A DNA stretch of 64,000 nt, taken from contig NC_080428.1 of NCBI RefSeq assembly GCF_029873635.1, positions 68,505,601-68,569,600 of the forward strand. Direction: 5' to 3'. The notes beneath the pieces were generated by a model. The model worked only from the letters and a program-made list of their open reading frames with translations. It had not been told where the DNA came from and searched no databases. The position numbers were made by a program, and so were the translations under genes. Of the stretch, positions 59,435 to 64,000 are shown piece after piece (position 1 is the first letter of the stretch; each line of letters opens with the position of its first letter). This DNA is from Malania oleifera (taxonomy: Eukaryota; Streptophyta; Magnoliopsida; Santalales; Ximeniaceae).

Positions 59435-61159
59435 ACTATAATTCACAATGACCATCCAAAATTACCAAAAATTCTATACCCTGCCTTAGAGCTTTCTAAA
59501 CACAATCACCTAAAGGACTTGAAAAATTAATAATTTGCTGGGATGAGACACTTCTCAGTAAGGATGGAATAAATTATAATAGTGTGTGAAAAATGAGTTT
59601 CAATATATATATATATATATAAATATAATATAGTCGTTTCTTAATCCACCACAACAGAAAATACACATGCATATCCACGCACACATACATAAATATTTAC
59701 CGGCGAAAGTTCCCGAGGATAGGGAAGATTACACACCATACATGTACCTTCCCTCTACTCTGATACCGTTTGTAACTTTTCCCTTTTATTCAGGTGAGGC
59801 TACAATCGATACTTATCAAAGCACTCACATTTCTCAATAAGCCCTTGGGCGAAGAGTTTTACTTAGTCCTAATTATTTAAGCATTTAAATATATGTACCT
59901 AAGCTCACATACATTCAACACTAACATATCCTAGAATCTGCATATACAATGCCACAACACATCCATACAGGATACCACACATCCACACATGATACTACAC
60001 ACTTCATTCACACCCACACAGAATCCATATTCACACAGGATTCACAACCACACAGGTTACTATACAAGCTTCACAACCACACAAGTTACCATTCCACACA
60101 CACAACCCTGTTCATAGTAAATCAGTAAAACAAACTCCTCATTCCACTGCCAACATTTTACCCCCTTTATATAAATGACCATATTACGACCTCCTCATGC
60201 CATTGCCAACATTATATGGTAATTTATATCAGGTACGATATAACGACCTCTTTATACCACTGTCAACGCTATATCACAATTTACATGAACAACATTACAC
60301 ATCCAATGAATTTACAACATTATTCACCATCAAACAGCATTTACAACCAAACAGAATATACAACCATGCAGTATTCTCAATCAAGCAGTATTCACAACCA
60401 TTTAATTATAAAGGGTTATTATCATGTCACATGGTTTTTCCTAAATATAAATTATATTCAAAACCATCATTTTTCAAATGCCTAAACCATTCAGAAAAAT
60501 CAAACTATAAATATACGACTTTTATACTCGAAACTAATCGGTTCTAAATTATTAAAAACTGGTATAACTTATTCTCCTTACCTGTTTTTTCGAAAACAAC
60601 CTAAAACGAATGGAAAAATAGAAACCCTAGCCGCTCAAATCTGCTAACGATTGACGACCTACGTGCCGGGAAGAGGAAGAATGGATCGTGGAGCACCCCA
60701 GGAGCTACCAAGAGACTTAGAGTAGGGAGAGAGATTCAAAGCAGAGAGAGAGAGGACGATTTTCCAAAAAAAAAAATGACCTAAGATCTATTTATAAGTG
60801 AACTGTTCCCGCAAAAAATCGTTGACAATTTTTCTGGCCACCCTGAAACCGTCGACGGAAAACCTAAGTTAGAGAATCCTGAGAGCCTTTATGGAAGAAA
60901 CCGGTGACAGTTTTATTTGGGGTTCCCCAAACCGTCAACGATTTTGTCTTGTCCTTCACCGATTTCTTTTTTTCCCTTTATTTTTTTCCTTTTTCTTTTA
61001 TTTCCTTTTATTTTATTTTCCGGGTTCGGGTTATTACATTCTCCCTCCTTACAAAATTTCATCCTCGAAATTTGCTAACCCAACATTTTTCATTGTAACT
61101 TATAATTTTATCACCTAACCACATTTCAAATCCTCAAATGTAAACATCAAACACCCCAT

Positions 61160-62175
61160 TGTAGAGATCCAGAAAATAAAAATAATAAGAAAAACAAAGG
61201 AAAAGAGGAAAATGGTTTGGTAAAGACCAAACCGGCGATGGTTTTTTGGAGTACTAAGAAAACCGTCAATGGTTTTGTATTTATCGTGGGCTGGTTACAG
61301 GTGAAACGGTAAAAAGGGATGGGTTAAAAATCAAACCGTTGACAATGTTGTGAAAGGTGCAGAAAACCGTCGACAATTTTCTCAACAAAGTTAATTTTAA
61401 AGGGAAGTCTCACGAGCTTCATTTGTTAAAATCAAAATAAAATCTCTCTCACTCTCTCTCCCAACCCTACGACCCTAACCCCTTATCTCTTCATTTTCGC
61501 TCCGATTATAGCCCGTTTTGATGATCTGAAGCCGCCACGATGATCTAGGGGTGATTCTCTGCAAGTTGATCGGAGCGAATCGTTGAGTTGGAGTTTTGGG
61601 ATACCACTCCCAAACTAGGGTAAGTAAGGTATTTTAGGGTTTAATTGTTAATTTGGAGTATATGCGGCTTAGGAAATGCTAAATGAGAAATATTTTGGGG
61701 GTTGAGTTGATTAATTTGGGGAAAATATAATTTCAGGGTTTTGAGCTTCGAACGTTGTGGGGTGTGGAATTAGGGTTTTCAGCAAGCTTCTCAGGAAACA
61801 GGTAAGGGGATAGATTAAGTTGGGCTTTTTCAGAAATTTAATTATTGAATATATAGTATTTTATATATAATTTAGTATAGTTTTTGGGAATATTGATGTT
61901 GAACTGAGGAAACTTTGAAAATAGATTTAATATTATTTTGTCAGCAAAATATGTTTTCCCAGACTAGATAATTTATTATAGAGTAGTGCTCACTTGTGTG
62001 TGACATGAGTATAAATTTTACTGTAAATAATGGTTTGTCAGTATATTTTATGAATTCACTGTACAAGCATGATTTGACGATAGTTTTTAGAAAAAAATAT
62101 AAACAGTACAGAAAATTATATTTTCAATATATTATGATATTCAACCGGCACAGATGTTGTAATTATTCAGTCGGC
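61160..62175 (+). mobile_element. Inverted gypsy LTR fragment
   Basis: Starts TGTAGAGATCCAGAAAAT and runs opposite to the flanking gypsy LTRs. It has an ACCGTCGACAATTTT-type motif cluster (61,240-61,390), a CT-rich leader, and a GCCGCCACGATGATCTAGG segment like that of LTR C2 at 19,405-19,433. The end is cut near 62,175 by the next piece. Confidence 0.65.
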
Positions 62176-62179
62176 ACAG

Positions 62180-62727
62180 ATGTTCGGTCACCCGAGGGAC
62201 ATATGTTCATTACAGGTTCAGTCGCCCGAAACCTGGTCAATCTGCTGACTTCTCAACAGTTCGGGCACCTGAGGTGTTTTGAACACCTGGGGTTCGGTCG
62301 CCCAACCTCTCGCATATTTTCAATTAAGTCCAAATTTTGCATTAATTAATTCCTCTGATATTATAAGTGATATTGGGGACTTTGTGCACTTAGTGTTGGG
62401 ACCTAAGATCTTTCTAAGGCCTTTTTAAGTTCGCCAAAAAACCTGGCGTCGGTCGACCGAAATCCCTAAGGTCTCTCTAAGGTCTTGAGCATATAGATCC
62501 TACATGCATGTAATGCATATTATTACAGACATTTTTTTAAATGAAATTATTATAGATCCAATGATAAAAAATACAACAATAAATGTCTTAGGTCTTCACT
62601 TCTCTTCAGGTTGCCACATGTCATTATATGAGTATTTGCCAATAAGAATCTGCACACAAACTTGACAACCATTAAATACCTGAGTATTTGTTATAATCAA
62701 AATAGGGTATGACCTATAGGGTCAACA
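62180..62727 (-). mobile_element. Truncated inverted Sirevirus-type LTR
   Basis: Ends ATAGGGTCAACA (62,727), the reverse complement of the TGTTGACCCTATAGGT start shared with 12,416 and 40,571. It includes TTCGGTCGCCCGAAC-type and GGTCGACCGAA motifs at about 62,185-62,465. Only about the first 550 bp of the LTR remain. Confidence 0.75.
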
Positions 62728-63290
62728 CTAAACCATTCAGAAAAATCATACTATAAATATACAACTTTTATACTCGAAACTAACCGGTTCTAAATTATTA
62801 AAAACTGGTATAACTTATTCTCCTTACCTATTTTTCCGAAAATGACCTGAAACAAACGGAAAAATTGAAACCCTAGCCGCTCAAATCTGCAGAGGATTGA
62901 TGACCTACGCGTGGGGAAGAGGAAGAATGGATTGTGGAGCACCCGAGAGCTACCAGGAGACTTAGAGTAGAGAGAGAAATTCGGAACAAAGAGAGAGAGA
63001 GGACGATTTTCCCAAAAAAAAAAAAACCTAAGATCTATTTATAAGCAAGCTGTCCCTGCAGAAAACCGTCGACGTTTTTTTGGCCACCCTGAAATCGTCG
63101 ACGGAAAACCTAAGTTGGAGAATCCTGAGAGCCTTTTTGGAGGAAACCAATGACGGTTTTGTTTGGGTTCCCCAAATCGTCGACGGTTTTGTCCTGTCCT
63201 TCACCGATTTCTTTTTTTTTCCCTTTCTTTTATTTATTTTCCTTTTCTTTTATTTCTTTTTATTTCATTTTATGAGTTCGGGTTATTACA
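62728..63290 (-). mobile_element. Right LTR remnant of the second gypsy element
   Basis: Colinear with 60,482-61,038, starting in CTAAACCATTCAGAAAAATC and ending GGTTATTACA. ACCGTCGACG motifs lie at about 63,060-63,200 beside a CTATTTATAAGC box. Confidence 0.85.
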
Positions 63291-64000
63291 AATAATGAGC
63301 CTCATGTCATGTAGGTGTCATTTATAGTTTCCACTATATAAAAACATATAGTGAACCTCCTATCATCCAAGTGTCATTTATAGTTTGCATTAACATACTT
63401 TGCCAATTGAAGCTAAATTTCACCATCCACAGAACACAAAATGAATTCTGTAATATCCTTTAAGTTTATGAAAACCTCCTTCAAAACTTGCTAATAGTCC
63501 TCCCTAGATTTGCTATAAATTTACTTATTATACTAAATATATGTGTAAGATTCAAATGAGCACAAATCATAGCATACATTTAACATTTCATAAATTTGGC
63601 ATATGATATACTAAACATTCCCTTCACATATTACTCTTAATAATCGATATCATGCTAAAGAGAACTTTGAAATAATTTGCAAGTAAACACTAGTATGACA
63701 CTATTATGTTAAACCTATCCAACAATATGGTATACATCAAGGTCTCTTGGGCCTGTTGCGCTCCGTATGAAAATTTTTTTCTTACTTAAAAATTTTAAAT
63801 GGACCTCCTATTAATATAAGAAACAACTTAGCAAAAAAGACCTCCTAATATAGAATGATTTGTATGATTTGGCAAGTTGCATCTATCCATGGAGCATTTA
63901 CTCAATTTTCATAGCACCATCAATAAGACCTGACCAGTTTCAATCCAACGCTACAAGCATGTACAGTCATCATGTGAAAATCTAAAAACTCAAATCCCGC
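63291..64000. other. AT-rich DNA with a short direct repeat, no gene
   Basis: GTGTCATTTATAGTTT recurs at about 63,317 and 63,370 within a roughly 50-bp duplicated stretch. Otherwise nothing is recognised up to the window end. Confidence 0.5.

Larger units (their letters stand above)
57590..63290 (-). mobile_element. Second gypsy element, nested and largely lost
   Basis: The left LTR runs from TATCACGCCCCGAAC (57,590) to GGTTATTACA (61,038) and is opened by a solo LTR. A purine tract on the minus strand (TAAGGAGGGAGAA) follows it. The right LTR survives only as its end, 62,728-63,290, again finishing GGTTATTACA. Flanking pentamers AATAG (57,585-57,589) and AATAA (63,291-63,295) look like the target duplication with one change. 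No gag-pol remains; the interior is replaced by two inverted LTR pieces. The LTR has CA-rich short repeats (59,940-60,110) and the ACCGTCGACGG motif cluster (60,790-60,960) beside a CTATTTATAAG box. Confidence 0.75.

Noticed and set aside
60197-61118. Frames of 116 and 75 codons
   Set aside because: Inside the gypsy LTR; His/Tyr/Asn-rich and Phe-rich low-complexity translation.

Overview
The window is nuclear DNA of a flowering plant, most likely a eudicot. It is AT-rich, its genes are spliced, and it is packed with plant LTR retrotransposons (Ty1/copia of Sirevirus and Tork/Tnt1 type, Ty3/gypsy of Tekay chromovirus type) and microsatellites. No organelle, bacterial, rRNA or tRNA gene was seen. 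Only two host protein genes are recognisable, and both look intact: a class I TCP transcription factor closest to TCP15 (1,830-2,909, +), and a five-exon HVA22-like gene closest to HVA22a (47,867-55,965, +).

Layout. 1-7,263: the TCP gene with microsatellites at both ends, then a gene-poor stretch holding a locally reiterated repeat and one copy of a dispersed duplication (5,371-6,710). 7,264-14,532: transposon debris, namely a CACTA-like end, a gypsy LTR fragment, a minus-strand Sirevirus gag with its 2.4-kb LTR, and a plus-strand Sirevirus 3' LTR. 14,533-36,676: a deep nest. A gag-only Sirevirus (A, minus) carries in its 3' LTR a solo Sirevirus LTR (B, plus; duplicated target GAACT). B contains a solo LTR (C1; duplicated target CCAAG) and an inverted gypsy LTR (C2). 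C2 is split by a full-length gypsy chromovirus of its own family (D, 19,436-28,702) in opposite orientation. 36,677-39,770: a decayed plus-strand Tork element. 40,201-43,985: the second copy of the dispersed duplication, opened by a minus-oriented LTR-like insert that itself contains a solo Sirevirus LTR. 45,247-46,085: a solo LTR. 47,600-56,300: the HVA22a-like gene, whose last intron holds a 5.2-kb antisense Tork/Tnt1-type element with a perfect 5-bp target duplication. 57,590-63,290: a second gypsy nest with inverted LTR pieces.

The two host genes show no functional link. The most striking signal is shared by otherwise different retroelements. Nearly every LTR here carries, just upstream of its TATA box, a cluster of short self-complementary CpG-centred motifs. 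The motif has a family-specific sequence (for example TTCAGACGTCTGAA, CGGTCGACCG, TCGTCGACGA, ACCGTCGACGGT). This architecture recurs in Sirevirus, Tork and gypsy LTRs.

LTR, primer-site and exon boundaries were read by eye. No alignment, divergence or database search was run.
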